A stretch of DNA of 64,000 bases from Alphaproteobacteria bacterium (GCA_002400495.2 NVQL02000075.1:59109-123108), one strand, 5' to 3'; positions 34,418 to 44,625 are shown, counted from the stretch's first letter. Program-made: numbers and translations. Notes: generated from the sequence alone by a model not told the origin.

Positions 34418-37000
34418 TTAAGCTATTAACTTATTATAAACATCGTCTTTATAGTTGATGAACTCAAGTGCATCTGCAGGCAGCAACGGTTGGCTGAAAT
34501 AATAGCCTTGAATATAGCGAAAACCCATTTGTTTTAATATTGCCAGCTGTTGCGCGGTTTCAACACCCTCGACAATACAACAAAGATTGAGGTTATTGCA
34601 TAAATCAAAAATCGTGCGGACAATGTTGCGGGTATGCTCATCGGTCTCAATATCCAAGATAAAACTACGGTCAATTTTTAACCGATCAAGTGGCATGCGT
34701 TGTACATAGCTTAATGAAGAATAACCCGTGCCAAAATCATCAAGTGCGATTTGCGCGCCTTGTAATTTAAGCATTTGCAAAGCTTCTGAGGCTTGCTTAA
34801 AATCATTCATCACCGCCGTTTCGGTAATTTCAAACACAATGCGATTGCTAGGGAAGTTTGATTTTTCGACAATAGTCACCAAACCCAACACAGTTCGCGG
34901 CGACGATAAATCGTAAATAGACAGGTTGAATGACAGATATATATCATCTGGCCAGTCGCAAGCGGCATTGAGTGCCTTGCGCAATAATATGGTTGTGAGC
35001 TTGCCAATGGTTCCCATTTGTTCGGCCGCGCGGATAAAAATGTCTGGCCTTACTTTGCCTAAACTGGCATTGTCCCACCTCGCAAGCGCTTCAAAACCCA
35101 TAGTTTTTTTGTTTTCAATGTCAATAATGGGTTGAAACACTACTGATAATTCTTGTTCCAAATCTGACTCGCGCAATTGATGCTCGATGTTTGACATGTC
35201 ACGAATGATGGTCTCGTGCTCGTGAGAGAAAATAACCGGTTCACCTTTGCTGTGCTGCTTGGAATAGCAGAGGGCATAGTCGGCACGTTCAAACAATAAT
35301 TGTGAAGTTGGGGCCATGGATGGATGTTCGACAAAACCTATGGTGGCGCCAATTTGAACGCTGCCTTCTTTAAGATGGAAAGTTTGGCTCATCGCCTCGC
35401 AAATGTTGGTACCGAGTTGCAAGACATTTTTTATGTCATCGGGTTTGGTCAGGACGAGGCCAAATTCATCACCGCCCAAGCGCGCCAATATAATGTCATC
35501 ACCGAGTATATCTTTTATCCGCTGGCTGGATTTAACCAATAAATCATCGCCTGCTGGGTGGCCAAACACATCATTTATACGTTTAAAACCATCAAGGTCT
35601 AACAAGCCCACCACAAGCTTTCGTTCAGTTTGATCATCATTTAGCTGAGTGGCTTCTTCTAAGTAAGAGAAAAAATTACGACGGTTGGGCAAAGAGGTCA
35701 GCGTATCCATATTGGCCAAGCTGATATTCTCGATATTTAGCCGTTCGGATTTAGCCAATTCGGTCGCGCTTGAAGCTTCACGAGCTTCGCGGTTGACTTT
35801 GCGCTCTGTGGCATTGGTTTTAAACACCGCGAGCGATTTCACCATATCGCCCACTTCATCTGTGCGGTTGGTGCTCAATTCTAAATTAGCTTCCAAATCA
35901 TTATCTGCCAAACGCCTCATATATTGGGCGATAAGCTGAATCGGATTAACAATGGATTTAGCCACAACCCAACCAAACCCAAAGACTGCAACCAATGAAA
36001 TAAATATCAGGCTACCTATAAGATAAAGTTGGGCCTGCAAAGCTTGGTCACGGGTTTTGGTATAAAGTCCAATTTCATCAGATAAATAATCTTCAATGTC
36101 TTTATATATATTGTTTTTGGTTTGGTTAAGTTGTTTCCACTCAAAAATTGTATCACCCGTCATATCGTGAATGGCGTGGGCGCCGTGGGCTGTTTTATAA
36201 ACGCTGTTCAACGCCATCTCCCGATAATGCCCGATTTTTTTAAATATAGGGTTGGATAGTTTTTGCTCTACGTAGGTAATTTGCGCGGGGTCTGCAAAAT
36301 GTTCAAACATTTCGTAATAAGCCTCTTGCTTGTCGACCATAGCTATAAATTCTTTATGGGTATTGGCATCGAACTCGCCCATTACATAGCCATGTGTACC
36401 CAGCGCACTTTCAACACCAGCAAGCTCCTTCATTTTCAGAAAACTAATTAAGGCATTAATTTTATTGGTTAAAAATGCATCGTCACTCAAATGACTCATA
36501 TATATGACGCCATCAAGCATTTCATTAATGATGGCATCATATTTGGTAAAAGCCTGCTCTGATGTTTCATTACCATTATCGACCAAAGCTCTAAAATCTT
36601 GCAATTCTTGCAAATAAAGTTCAATCATTTTTAATAGACGCAAAAAGTCTTGACCATAAATCGACCATTCTGCGGTTTTAAATTCTTCTTCATAAGCCGC
36701 CAAATGTCTATTGGTTATATTGCGTTGGCGGGCAAGCACTTCAACCGCCGCTTCATCACCCTCATGGGCAATCACCGCGACTGTGTCATCACGTTCAGCT
36801 TGCAAATCATGAATTATATTTGTCATATAAGACGAGAATTGCTCGAGCTTATGCACTTTATGCATTGATATTGTTTTGGCATAGCCTTGATAAAAAACAT
36901 CACCAGCTAAAGCCAACAAAACCAGCACGGGGATTGCCAACGCCAAATACATGCGTGTGTTAATTTTCATATTTTCTAGTATGGCTTGGTACATGTTCAC
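34418..37000 (-). CDS. NIT-HAMP-GGDEF-EAL cyclic-di-GMP enzyme
   Basis: 860 residues. TM1 (about 17-38), a periplasmic NIT-like sensor (about 40-320, with IHDLQAERDDTVAVIA), TM2 (325-349), HAMP (350-402), GGDEF (428-590, motif intact at 509-513) and EAL (608-850, EAL at 637-639). EAL catalytic blocks are present: FNLS, EITETAV, DDFGTGYSS, LKIDRSF and VEGVET. The inhibitory RxxD site before GGDEF is absent. It may make, degrade or switch c-di-GMP levels in response to a periplasmic signal, possibly nitrate/nitrite as in other NIT proteins. It stands alone in its unit. Confidence 0.92.
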   Translation of the reverse strand: MNMYQAILENMKINTRMYLALAIPVLVLLALAGDVFYQGYAKTISMHKVHKLEQFSSYMTNIIHDLQAERDDTVAVIAHEGDEAAVEVLARQRNITNRHLAAYEEEFKTAEWSIYGQDFLRLLKMIELYLQELQDFRALVDNGNETSEQAFTKYDAIINEMLDGVIYMSHLSDDAFLTNKINALISFLKMKELAGVESALGTHGYVMGEFDANTHKEFIAMVDKQEAYYEMFEHFADPAQITYVEQKLSNPIFKKIGHYREMALNSVYKTAHGAHAIHDMTGDTIFEWKQLNQTKNNIYKDIEDYLSDEIGLYTKTRDQALQAQLYLIGSLIFISLVAVFGFGWVVAKSIVNPIQLIAQYMRRLADNDLEANLELSTNRTDEVGDMVKSLAVFKTNATERKVNREAREASSATELAKSERLNIENISLANMDTLTSLPNRRNFFSYLEEATQLNDDQTERKLVVGLLDLDGFKRINDVFGHPAGDDLLVKSSQRIKDILGDDIILARLGGDEFGLVLTKPDDIKNVLQLGTNICEAMSQTFHLKEGSVQIGATIGFVEHPSMAPTSQLLFERADYALCYSKQHSKGEPVIFSHEHETIIRDMSNIEHQLRESDLEQELSVVFQPIIDIENKKTMGFEALARWDNASLGKVRPDIFIRAAEQMGTIGKLTTILLRKALNAACDWPDDIYLSFNLSIYDLSSPRTVLGLVTIVEKSNFPSNRIVFEITETAVMNDFKQASEALQMLKLQGAQIALDDFGTGYSSLSYVQRMPLDRLKIDRSFILDIETDEHTRNIVRTIFDLCNNLNLCCIVEGVETAQQLAILKQMGFRYIQGYYFSQPLLPADALEFINYKDDVYNKLIA

Positions 37001-37257
37001 CCTTCATCTAGTTTTTTAAATCTAGCGCCACTTTCATAATCACAGCAACGAAACTGCCGATATAGTTAGGCATGGTATTAAAATGAGGAAGGTTGTTTAA
37101 CAGCCCCTTAACAATGGGTCTTGGCTATGGTGTTTTATTCAATTGATATAGACGTTTAACGTGATTTTCATATATAAGTATGTCGATTGTTGAACTATCG
37201 TCTATAACCTTGCTTATCGCTGGCAAAACTTTTCATTCAACTGATCATAATTCAATT

Positions 37258-38304
37258 TTATGTTAGATTTTTAGGGATTTTCTCGGCGTCACTTTCGCCA
37301 TCAACTATTTCCATTGGCCAAATTTGGCTCAACATTTTACCCGAATAATGTTTTTGGTAGGCTGGCATTGTTGACAATAAGCTTGCTGCCAATGCAATGC
37401 CCAAATCACGCAAAGATAGTTTAAAACTTGTTAGGCTCGGAGAAAACATTCTGGCTTGGGCTGAATTGCGAAAACCAATGACCGCCAAATCTCGCCCAAC
37501 AACCAAGCCATCCTCTGCCAACCGCCGATACAGGCCATGCGCCATAAGCTCATGAACCAATAGAATTGCTGTGGGGCGATCGTTTAGGTTCAACAATTCA
37601 TCGGCAATTGCGTATCCGCCTTTGTCATTGCTATTGGCTTGTAGCACCAATTCTGGTGAAAATTCAATATTATGGCGTTTTAAGCTATCCTTATAGCTTT
37701 TCAGAAATATTGACCCCAGATTAAGCTCGTTTGCAGACAGTGCAATGGCGATGCGCCGATGGCCATTTTTAACAAATCTATCTATCGAAACCCGCGCCAC
37801 ACCTTCAAAGTCAAGGTCAATCCATGGGTGGTTTTTGCCCGTTTCGCTTTGCCCAAGTGCCACAAATGGCAATTTGGATTTGCTCAAAAAATCAATGCGC
37901 TTGTCAATTGTATGGGTGGCGCTGATGATCATGCCATCAACAAGTTGGCGCGCCACCATACGTTTTACGTAATTTTCTGGGTTTTCATCAGTCGAGCAAG
38001 GCAGCACCAACAGATCCAATTTATGTTTCGACAACTCACTTTGCAAACCATCGATGACACCCATAAAAAAATTGTCGCTATTGCCTTCGGTATCCGCGCC
38101 AGATTCGATTAAAAAACCAATGGCATTGGTCGTACCTTGGCGTAAGCTACGGCCCGATTGGTTGGCAACATAGCCAAGATTATCAGCAGCTTGCAAAACT
38201 TTTTCACGGGTTTGTTTGTTCACATCAGGTTTATCGTTTAACGCGCGGGATACCGTGCCAATCGATATATCTAGGTGTTTGGCTAGATCTTTTATACTTA
38301 CCAT
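37258..38304 (-). CDS. LacI-family transcriptional regulator
   Basis: 348 residues. N-terminal LacI helix-turn-helix (IKDLAKHLDISIGTVSRALN) and hinge, followed by a periplasmic-binding-protein-like sensor domain (about 62-335). It is divergent from the oxidoreductase/isomerase/sugar-ABC operon. A perfect 14-bp palindrome with the LacI-type central CG lies on the promoter of that operon, so this protein is very likely its repressor. Confidence 0.92.
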   Translation of the reverse strand: MVSIKDLAKHLDISIGTVSRALNDKPDVNKQTREKVLQAADNLGYVANQSGRSLRQGTTNAIGFLIESGADTEGNSDNFFMGVIDGLQSELSKHKLDLLVLPCSTDENPENYVKRMVARQLVDGMIISATHTIDKRIDFLSKSKLPFVALGQSETGKNHPWIDLDFEGVARVSIDRFVKNGHRRIAIALSANELNLGSIFLKSYKDSLKRHNIEFSPELVLQANSNDKGGYAIADELLNLNDRPTAILLVHELMAHGLYRRLAEDGLVVGRDLAVIGFRNSAQARMFSPSLTSFKLSLRDLGIALAASLLSTMPAYQKHYSGKMLSQIWPMEIVDGESDAEKIPKNLT

Positions 38305-38362
38305 TATGCAGGCAATCCTCTGCCGATTTAAACGAAATGGGGAAAAATTGATTGGTGAACTA

Positions 38363-38406
38363 TTGACACATTTTTCACGTCATGTATAGTATCGTAAACG
38401 TTTACG
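38363..38406 (+). promoter_or_regulatory. Sigma-70 promoter with overlapping LacI-type operator
   Basis: TTGACA (38363-38368), 16-bp spacer, TATAGT (38385-38390), then the perfect palindrome CGTAAACGTTTACG (38393-38406), which would cover the transcription start. This is a textbook repression layout. An AAGCGCTT palindrome at 38442-38449 just before the first gene could be a second, weaker site. Confidence 0.8.
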
Positions 38407-38462
38407 GAAATTAGTGAAAAATAATAGACACCCATAATAGTAAGCGCTTGAGGGAGAATATA

Positions 38463-39521
38463 TTGACAAAAACAGTGGTTTTAGTCGGATGTGGAGCTAT
38501 GGCCAAAGGATGGTTAAAAGCCATTACCGAAACAGACCTGCTTAAGCAGGAGCTTAAAATAATTGGGTTGGTTGACTTATCGCTAGAGATGGCAAATAAA
38601 TTGGCCGAAAAATTTACCGATCAATTGTCACTTTCGGATGTGATGATCGGCTCCGACCTCAATCAAGTGCTGACAACCACCAAACCAGATATTTTATTTG
38701 ATGTGGTGATCCCTGCCGCACGGCGTGATGTGGTGGAAATTGGATTGGCACATGGCTGTCATGTTCTGTCCGAAAAACCCATGGCCAATAGTTTGGACGA
38801 AGCGCAAGAATTATTGCAATTGGCCAATAAAGCTGACCGCATTCATGCTGTGGTGCAAAATAGACGGTTTATTTCGGGCATAAGGCGTATTGATAAATTT
38901 ATTAAAAGTGGCAAGCTTGGTGATTTAACCGCCATACATTGCGATTTCTTTTTGGGCGCGCATTTCGGCGGTTTCCGAGACAAAATGCAGCATGTTTTAT
39001 TGCTCGATATGGCGGTTCATACGTTCGATGCGGCGCGTTTCATAATGAATAAAACACCCAAGGCGGTTTATTGTCAAGAGAGCAATCCAAAGGGTTCTTG
39101 GTATCAACATGGCGCTGCCGCCAATGCGATTTTTGAATTTTCTGACAATTGCACATTTACTTATCGTGGCTCGTGGTGTGCTGAGGGTGCCAATACTAGC
39201 TGGGAATCGACATGGCGGGTGATTGGCACAAATGGCACATTGCTTTGGGATGGCGCCGATGACATGCATGCGAGCTTGGTGGCTAGTGATGATGGTTTCA
39301 TTCGTTTAACTGAAGCCGTAAACGTTTCTGACGACGTAAATATTGCCCAAATACATGGCCATGCCAGTGTATTAACTGACTTTTTGCAAGCCGTTAACAA
39401 TGGCACACAGCCCGAAACTGTAAGTGGCGACAATATTAAAAGCCTAAGCATGGTTTTTGCCGCAATTGAAAGCGCTAAAACCCAACAAAGAATAGAAATT
39501 TCAAGCGAGGAAAATATATGA
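38463..39521 (+). CDS. Gfo/Idh/MocA-family oxidoreductase
   Basis: 352 residues. N-terminal Rossmann fold with VLVGCGAMAKGW, the EKPMANS motif carrying the conserved lysine, then the family's C-terminal alpha/beta domain. Likely oxidises a sugar or sugar derivative with NAD(P). The start is a TTG at 38463, six bases after AGGGAG; there is no nearby in-frame ATG. The stop overlaps the next gene (ATGA). Together with a TIM-barrel isomerase and a CUT1 transporter it suggests uptake of a glycoside and conversion through a keto-sugar, which is inference. Confidence 0.9.
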   Translation: MTKTVVLVGCGAMAKGWLKAITETDLLKQELKIIGLVDLSLEMANKLAEKFTDQLSLSDVMIGSDLNQVLTTTKPDILFDVVIPAARRDVVEIGLAHGCHVLSEKPMANSLDEAQELLQLANKADRIHAVVQNRRFISGIRRIDKFIKSGKLGDLTAIHCDFFLGAHFGGFRDKMQHVLLLDMAVHTFDAARFIMNKTPKAVYCQESNPKGSWYQHGAAANAIFEFSDNCTFTYRGSWCAEGANTSWESTWRVIGTNGTLLWDGADDMHASLVASDDGFIRLTEAVNVSDDVNIAQIHGHASVLTDFLQAVNNGTQPETVSGDNIKSLSMVFAAIESAKTQQRIEISSEENI

Positions 39522-40450
39522 AAGACCCCAAAAAAGCCATCCGAATTGGCACCATGATTAGCGCATCTAGCGGTGAAGCGGCGCAGCGAATTGGCGAAAT
39601 TGCCGATCTAGGTTTTGAAAGCTTTGAGCCGTTTTTTTGGCAAACCACCAATGGCCAAGACATTGCCGAGCTCGGCAAACGTTGCAAAGATGCGATTGGC
39701 GATAGGGACATCACAATCTCCACATTGGGTATGTTTGGCAACCCGCTTGAAGAGCAGCCATTAGACCGAGACACGTTACAAGGCTGGAAGGATTGCATCG
39801 ACAATGCCCACCATTTTGGCGCGACATGCGTGGCGGGCTTTACAGGGCGTGTGCGCGGCAAACCATTAGAAGATAGCTTACCTAGATATAAAGAAATATG
39901 GACGGAACTTTCAAAACGTGCCGAAGATAAAGGCATTAAAATCGCGTTCGAGAATTGTGCGATGGATGGCAATTGGCAAACGGGCGATTGGAATATCGCC
40001 CATAACCCCGATGCTTGGGAGCTGATTTTTAACGAAACGCCGCAAGACAATATGGGGCTTGAATGGGAGCCTTGCCATCAACTTGTTTATCTAATCGACC
40101 CGATGCCACAAATTCGCAAATGGGCGGATAAGATTTTTCATGTGCATGGTAAAGATGCCACGATACGCCATGAAGTGATAAGCGAACATGGCATATTTGG
40201 TAAGGAAGAATTTGTATTTATGCGCACGCCAGGCTTTGGCGATAGCAATTGGAGCGACGTTATCTCTGAATTGCGAATGGCCGGGTATACAGGGGCAATT
40301 GACATTGAAGGCTGGCACGACCCTGTCTATAAAGACGAGCTTGAAATGACTGGCCAAGTGCATGCCATGAATTATTTAAAACATTGTCGTGGTGGTGATT
40401 TTATCAACATCCAAGCCCAATATGGCGGCGGCGATCCATCTTTAAAATAA
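39518..40450 (+). CDS. Sugar phosphate isomerase/epimerase family TIM-barrel protein
   Basis: 310 residues of the AP-endonuclease-2-like (xylose-isomerase-like) barrel. Metal-ligand positions are suggested by IAFENCAMDG, GLEWEPCHQ, FHVHGKD and IDIEGWHD. Members isomerise or epimerise sugars or hydrolyse keto-glycosides. Translationally coupled to the oxidoreductase by a four-base overlap. The pairing of Gfo/Idh/MocA and TIM-barrel enzymes is common in inositol and 3-keto-glycoside catabolism; the substrate here is open. Confidence 0.88.
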   Translation: MKDPKKAIRIGTMISASSGEAAQRIGEIADLGFESFEPFFWQTTNGQDIAELGKRCKDAIGDRDITISTLGMFGNPLEEQPLDRDTLQGWKDCIDNAHHFGATCVAGFTGRVRGKPLEDSLPRYKEIWTELSKRAEDKGIKIAFENCAMDGNWQTGDWNIAHNPDAWELIFNETPQDNMGLEWEPCHQLVYLIDPMPQIRKWADKIFHVHGKDATIRHEVISEHGIFGKEEFVFMRTPGFGDSNWSDVISELRMAGYTGAIDIEGWHDPVYKDELEMTGQVHAMNYLKHCRGGDFINIQAQYGGGDPSLK

Positions 40451-40453
40451 ATT

Positions 40454-40469
40454 CTCAGCTGTGGCTGAG
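40454..40469 (+). other. Small hairpin before the sugar-binding-protein gene
   Basis: CTCAGC (40454-40459), TGTG, GCTGAG (40464-40469), between the isomerase stop and the binding-protein start. No U-run follows. It may protect the 5' end of the downstream message. Confidence 0.4.
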
Positions 40470-40504
40470 CGAATACCCAAACACTCTAAAGGGAGGAGAA
40501 TATT

Positions 40505-41728
40505 ATGGGAAATAAACTAAAACTGATGCTTGGTGGCTTGTTGCTGTCAACAGCCATTATGGCATCACCAACATTGGCCGAAGAGGTCACCATCACGGTA
40601 TGGTCGCTAGATGATGAAAATCAACCAGCGTTTAATTACGCCAAAGAATTTAGTGAAATGGATAACGGCATTCAAATCGAATATCGTGAAATTCAATTTG
40701 ACGATGTGGTTTCAGAATCGATGCGTGCGTTTGCCACTGGCAAATCGCCCGACATTATTGCTGTCGACAATCCAGAGCACGCATTATTTGCAGGGCGTGG
40801 TGCATTTTTAGACATTACTGACAAAATTGCGGCATCAACAATTATCAATGCCGACAATTATTTTGCAGGCCCGCTTAATTCTGTTAGCTGGGAAGGCAAA
40901 TTATTCGGCGTGCCAAAAGCCACCAATACAATTGCGCTTTATTATAATAAAGACCTTTATAAAAAAGCAGGCATTGATGCTGTGCCCGAAACTTGGGCAG
41001 AATTGGTTGATACAGCCCGTAAATTAAATGACCCTGACAATAATGTTTACGGTCTGGCGTTCTCAGCCAAAGCCAGTGAAGAAGGCACATTCCAATTCTT
41101 GCCATGGGCGCAAATGGCGGGCGGCGGTTATGACAATATCAATGTTGAAGGTGCGGTAAAAGCGCTGGATATCTGGAAGACTATATTGGATGAAAAACTC
41201 GCCTCACCCGATACGCTGACCCGCGGTCAATGGGATAGCACAGGCACATTTAACGCTGGCAATGCCGCCATGGTTATTTCTGGCCCGTGGGAACTTAACC
41301 GCATGTTAGAAGAAGCTAAATTTGATTGGGGTGTGGCGTTATTGCCAGTGCCAGAAGTTGGTTCGGCGCGTTCATCAGCGATGGGTGATTTTAATTGGGC
41401 GATTTTCTCCAATTCCAAACATCCAGATGAAGCGTTTAAAGCTTTGGAATATTTCGCGTCGCAAGATGACCGTTTATTCCCTGAATTTGGTCAATTGCCA
41501 GCACGGTCTGACATTGCTTTGCCACCCACAGGCATCGCGCTTAAAGATGCGGCGCTAAAAGTGTTCCAAGAGCAATTAAAATATGCCCAAGCGCGTGGTC
41601 CACACCCTGAATGGCCAAAAATTTCTAAAGCCATTCAAGACGCCATTCAAACGGCTCTTACAGGTGGTGCGACCTCAAAAGAGGCTTTAGATCTAGCCGC
41701 GGCTAAAATCGAGACCATCTTAAAATAA
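40505..41728 (+). CDS. Sugar ABC transporter substrate-binding protein (family 1)
   Basis: 407 residues. Signal peptide to about residue 25 (ending SPTLA). Typical extracellular solute-binding protein family 1 layout: [15 protein letters not shown], the central [22 protein letters not shown], and [17 protein letters not shown] [22 protein letters not shown] lies just upstream of the start. It captures an oligosaccharide or glycoside for the two permeases downstream. A GAAA-capped stem-loop follows the gene. Confidence 0.93.
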   Translation: MGNKLKLMLGGLLLSTAIMASPTLAEEVTITVWSLDDENQPAFNYAKEFSEMDNGIQIEYREIQFDDVVSESMRAFATGKSPDIIAVDNPEHALFAGRGAFLDITDKIAASTIINADNYFAGPLNSVSWEGKLFGVPKATNTIALYYNKDLYKKAGIDAVPETWAELVDTARKLNDPDNNVYGLAFSAKASEEGTFQFLPWAQMAGGGYDNINVEGAVKALDIWKTILDEKLASPDTLTRGQWDSTGTFNAGNAAMVISGPWELNRMLEEAKFDWGVALLPVPEVGSARSSAMGDFNWAIFSNSKHPDEAFKALEYFASQDDRLFPEFGQLPARSDIALPPTGIALKDAALKVFQEQLKYAQARGPHPEWPKISKAIQDAIQTALTGGATSKEALDLAAAKIETILK

Positions 41729-41739
41729 TTTTCCTCAAG

Positions 41740-41767
41740 GACTGTTCGATAGAAATATCGAGCAGTC
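41740..41767 (+). other. Stem-loop with GAAA tetraloop after the sugar-binding-protein gene
   Basis: GACTGTTCGATA (41740-41751) pairs with TATCGAGCAGTC (41756-41767), 12 bp with one G-T wobble, closed by GAAA. It starts 11 bp after the stop and no U-run follows. Probable 3' stabiliser of the binding-protein message. Confidence 0.75.
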
Positions 41768-41790
41768 AAAACACCTCATAAGGAGAGATC

Positions 41791-42693
41791 GTGCGCGCAT
41801 TATTCTCTAGCTTAAGAGATGGCAAAGGCTTTGACATTAGCCTGATTGCCATCGCCATGGTATTTTTGATTTTATTTTCTGGCGCGCCGCTGGTTTATAA
41901 TGCCATTATGAGCTTTCAAGAGGTTGATATTTTTAACCTTGGCACATTCATTCGGCCATGGGTCGGGCTGGATAATTATCGCAGCTTATTTGCTGACCCC
42001 AGCACATTGCCGATTTTTTGGAATACGGTGGTTTTTGTGTTCAGCTCCATCGCTGGGCAATTCATAGTCGGTTTTGGTTTGGCGTTGTTTTTCACGCTTA
42101 AATTCCCCGGTGCTGCCTATTTACGAGGTTTATTTTTAGTTTCATGGGTTATGCCCGGCCTGGTGGTTGGTGCCATTTGGAATTGGATATTGTCAGGCGA
42201 CTTTGGCATTTTAAATCATTTTTTAAAGTCTGTTGGCTTTATTTCAGAGAATATTTTCTGGCGCTCCGATATAAATTACTCCCTATGGGCGGTGATTATT
42301 GCCAATATTTGGCTCGGCACGGCATTCAATATGATTTTACTTAGCGTTGGCCTCGCAGCCATCCCCAGAGATGTTTATGAAGCCGCCGAATTAGACGGCG
42401 CAACCGCTATACAACGCTTTAGAACCATCACCCTGCCGATGATGCGCTCCACCATTGGCGCGGTGGTTTCACTCGGCCTTATATTCACTTTGCAACAATT
42501 CGATCTGTTTGCCGCCATCACATCAGGTGGGCCTGCCAACTCATCCAATGTCGCGCAATATAAAGCGTGGGAAATGAGCTTTCGAGAATATGATTTTGCC
42601 CGCGGGGCAACCATTTCAGTGCTGATGATTGTGGTGGTGATGATTGCTTCGATCATCTATGTGCGGTCGACAAAACAAGAGGTGCGCGGATGA
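41791..42693 (+). CDS. Sugar ABC transporter permease (MalF type)
   Basis: 300 residues, six predicted membrane helices. EAA loop VYEAAELDGATAIQRFRTITLP is a close match to the CUT1 consensus. The start is GTG, with AAGGAGAG upstream. Four-base overlap with the next permease. Partner of the 42690 gene product. Confidence 0.92.
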   Translation: MRALFSSLRDGKGFDISLIAIAMVFLILFSGAPLVYNAIMSFQEVDIFNLGTFIRPWVGLDNYRSLFADPSTLPIFWNTVVFVFSSIAGQFIVGFGLALFFTLKFPGAAYLRGLFLVSWVMPGLVVGAIWNWILSGDFGILNHFLKSVGFISENIFWRSDINYSLWAVIIANIWLGTAFNMILLSVGLAAIPRDVYEAAELDGATAIQRFRTITLPMMRSTIGAVVSLGLIFTLQQFDLFAAITSGGPANSSNVAQYKAWEMSFREYDFARGATISVLMIVVVMIASIIYVRSTKQEVRG

Positions 42694-43529
42694 ATGAATA
42701 TAGGCAAAAAATTTGGACAAGCCGCCTGCTGCTGATTGTGGCGTTAGGTCTTGCCGTCATCTATCTGTTCCCGCTTTATTGGATGTTTGTAACCAGTTTA
42801 AAAACTGGCTCAGACGTGTTTGCCACACCGCCGGCATTGTGGCCAAATGTTCCAAAATGGTCTACCTATGCCGAGGTTTGGCAATCTAAAAACATGGCGC
42901 GCTATATGGGCAATAGTCTTTACATCGCCACAGGCACAATGGCCATAACCGCTATTTTGGGCACAGGTTGTGCCTATGTTTTGGCACGTTATCGCAATAT
43001 GTGGATTGATATTGGCCTGTTTTTAGTGCTGATGCTGCAGGTACTGCCCGCCTCACTTATGGTCACGCCATTATTTGTTGGGTTCAACCAAATTGGCTTG
43101 TTAGAGCTGCCCCGCACAGCGGTGATTTTAGCGCTTAGTGCCAAAACCATGCCGTTCTTTATCATTTTGGTGCGCGCTACATTTATGTCGGTACCGCATG
43201 AGCTAGAAGAGGCTGCATTGGTTGATGGCAATTCGCGTCTTGGGGCGTTTTGTAATATTGTTTTGCCGCTGGCGCGTAACGGAATTTTGGTTTCGGCCAT
43301 TCTTATCTTCATGCAGGCGTTTGGTGAATTTGTCTATTCAAAATCAATGATACAAACCAGCGAACTGCAACCTGCCAGTGTCGGGCTCAATTCATTCATG
43401 GGGCCAAACACCAATGAATGGAATAAAATTATGGCCTTTGCCATGATGTATGTCATGCCAATTTTGGGAATTTTCATATTATTGCAACGTCGCATCGTTG
43501 CGGGTCTAACATCAGGAGCGTTAAAATGA
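42690..43529 (+). CDS. Sugar ABC transporter permease (MalG type)
   Basis: 279 residues, six membrane helices, EAA loop ELEEAALVDGNSRLGAF. The early block IYLFPLYWMFVTSLK is typical of MalG-type permeases. Overlaps both neighbours by four bases, so the three membrane-complex genes are translated together. Confidence 0.92.
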   Translation: MNEYRQKIWTSRLLLIVALGLAVIYLFPLYWMFVTSLKTGSDVFATPPALWPNVPKWSTYAEVWQSKNMARYMGNSLYIATGTMAITAILGTGCAYVLARYRNMWIDIGLFLVLMLQVLPASLMVTPLFVGFNQIGLLELPRTAVILALSAKTMPFFIILVRATFMSVPHELEEAALVDGNSRLGAFCNIVLPLARNGILVSAILIFMQAFGEFVYSKSMIQTSELQPASVGLNSFMGPNTNEWNKIMAFAMMYVMPILGIFILLQRRIVAGLTSGALK

Positions 43530-44596
43530 GCGACGTTATACAAATCGAACTTAGCAATATCAACAAACATTATGGCAGTTTTCATGCCTTAAAAGATATT
43601 AATTTGAGCATTCCCAAAGGTCAATTTGTGGCTTTAGTTGGGCCTTCGGGCTGCGGAAAATCAACACTTTTGCGTTCTATTGCGGGGCTAGAAAGCATTT
43701 CAGGCGGCACGATGAGCATTGCGGGTGAAGCGGTGAATAATTTACCACCGCGCAAACGCGATGTGGCGATGGTGTTTCAGTCCTATGCGCTTTATCCGCA
43801 TATGACGGTGTTGAACAACCTGACTTATTCGCTGCGGATTAAAGGCACTAACATAAAACAAGCCAATAAAGCCGCCGAAGAAATTGCCAAAACCATCGGC
43901 TTGTCGGATCTATTAAGCCGCTACCCGCGCGAGCTTTCAGGCGGCCAGCGCCAGCGTGTCGCCATGGGGCGCGCCATTATCCGCGACCCAAAGGCGTTTT
44001 TGTTCGATGAGCCATTGTCCAATTTAGATGCCTCCTTGCGGGTGCATATGCGCAAGGAGATCCGCGCTCTGCATGATCGGCTAGGCGCAACTTCAGTTTA
44101 TGTCACCCATGACCAGATCGAAGCGATGACCATGGCCGATCATGTGGTTGTGTTGTGCGAAGGCGAGATTGTGCAACAAGGCTCACCGCTCGATTTATAC
44201 GACACACCTGCCAATAAATTTGTGGCAGGTTTTATCGGCTCTCCCGCCATGAATTTTGTCGAAGGGGTAATAGGCGAAGATGGAAAATCAGTACAGCTTA
44301 ACTTTGTTCATCCACAAAAAATCGCCCTAAATCGAAAATTACCAGTAGGCCAAAAAGTTGATGTCGGCATGCGGCCAGAACATCTAATCATTTCGAACGA
44401 TGCAGCGAACCTAAGCGCCAAAATAGCCATGACCGAAGCCACGGGCCCCATAACTTATTATACCACCGATACCACCCCCGAATTGACCCTCATTCAACAA
44501 GGCCGCGGCACAGTCTCTACAGGCGATAAAATCGGCCTAAAAATCAAACCTGAACATATATATTTATTTGATAAAGACACGGGCTTAGTGCTTTAA
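43526..44596 (+). CDS. Sugar ABC transporter ATPase (UgpC/MsmX/MalK type)
   Basis: 356 residues with all motifs intact: Walker A GPSGCGKST, signature LSGGQRQR, Walker B FLFDEPLSNLD and YVTHDQIEAMTMAD with the switch histidine. A C-terminal TOBE region (about 240-355) contains VGMRPEHL. Last complete gene of the LacI-controlled operon. In contrast to GlpS/GlpT it has both halves canonical and would work as a homodimer. Confidence 0.94.
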   Translation: MSDVIQIELSNINKHYGSFHALKDINLSIPKGQFVALVGPSGCGKSTLLRSIAGLESISGGTMSIAGEAVNNLPPRKRDVAMVFQSYALYPHMTVLNNLTYSLRIKGTNIKQANKAAEEIAKTIGLSDLLSRYPRELSGGQRQRVAMGRAIIRDPKAFLFDEPLSNLDASLRVHMRKEIRALHDRLGATSVYVTHDQIEAMTMADHVVVLCEGEIVQQGSPLDLYDTPANKFVAGFIGSPAMNFVEGVIGEDGKSVQLNFVHPQKIALNRKLPVGQKVDVGMRPEHLIISNDAANLSAKIAMTEATGPITYYTTDTTPELTLIQQGRGTVSTGDKIGLKIKPEHIYLFDKDTGLVL

Positions 44597-44625
44597 TTAA
44601 AAGTTTTAATATAGCCAAAACTGGC

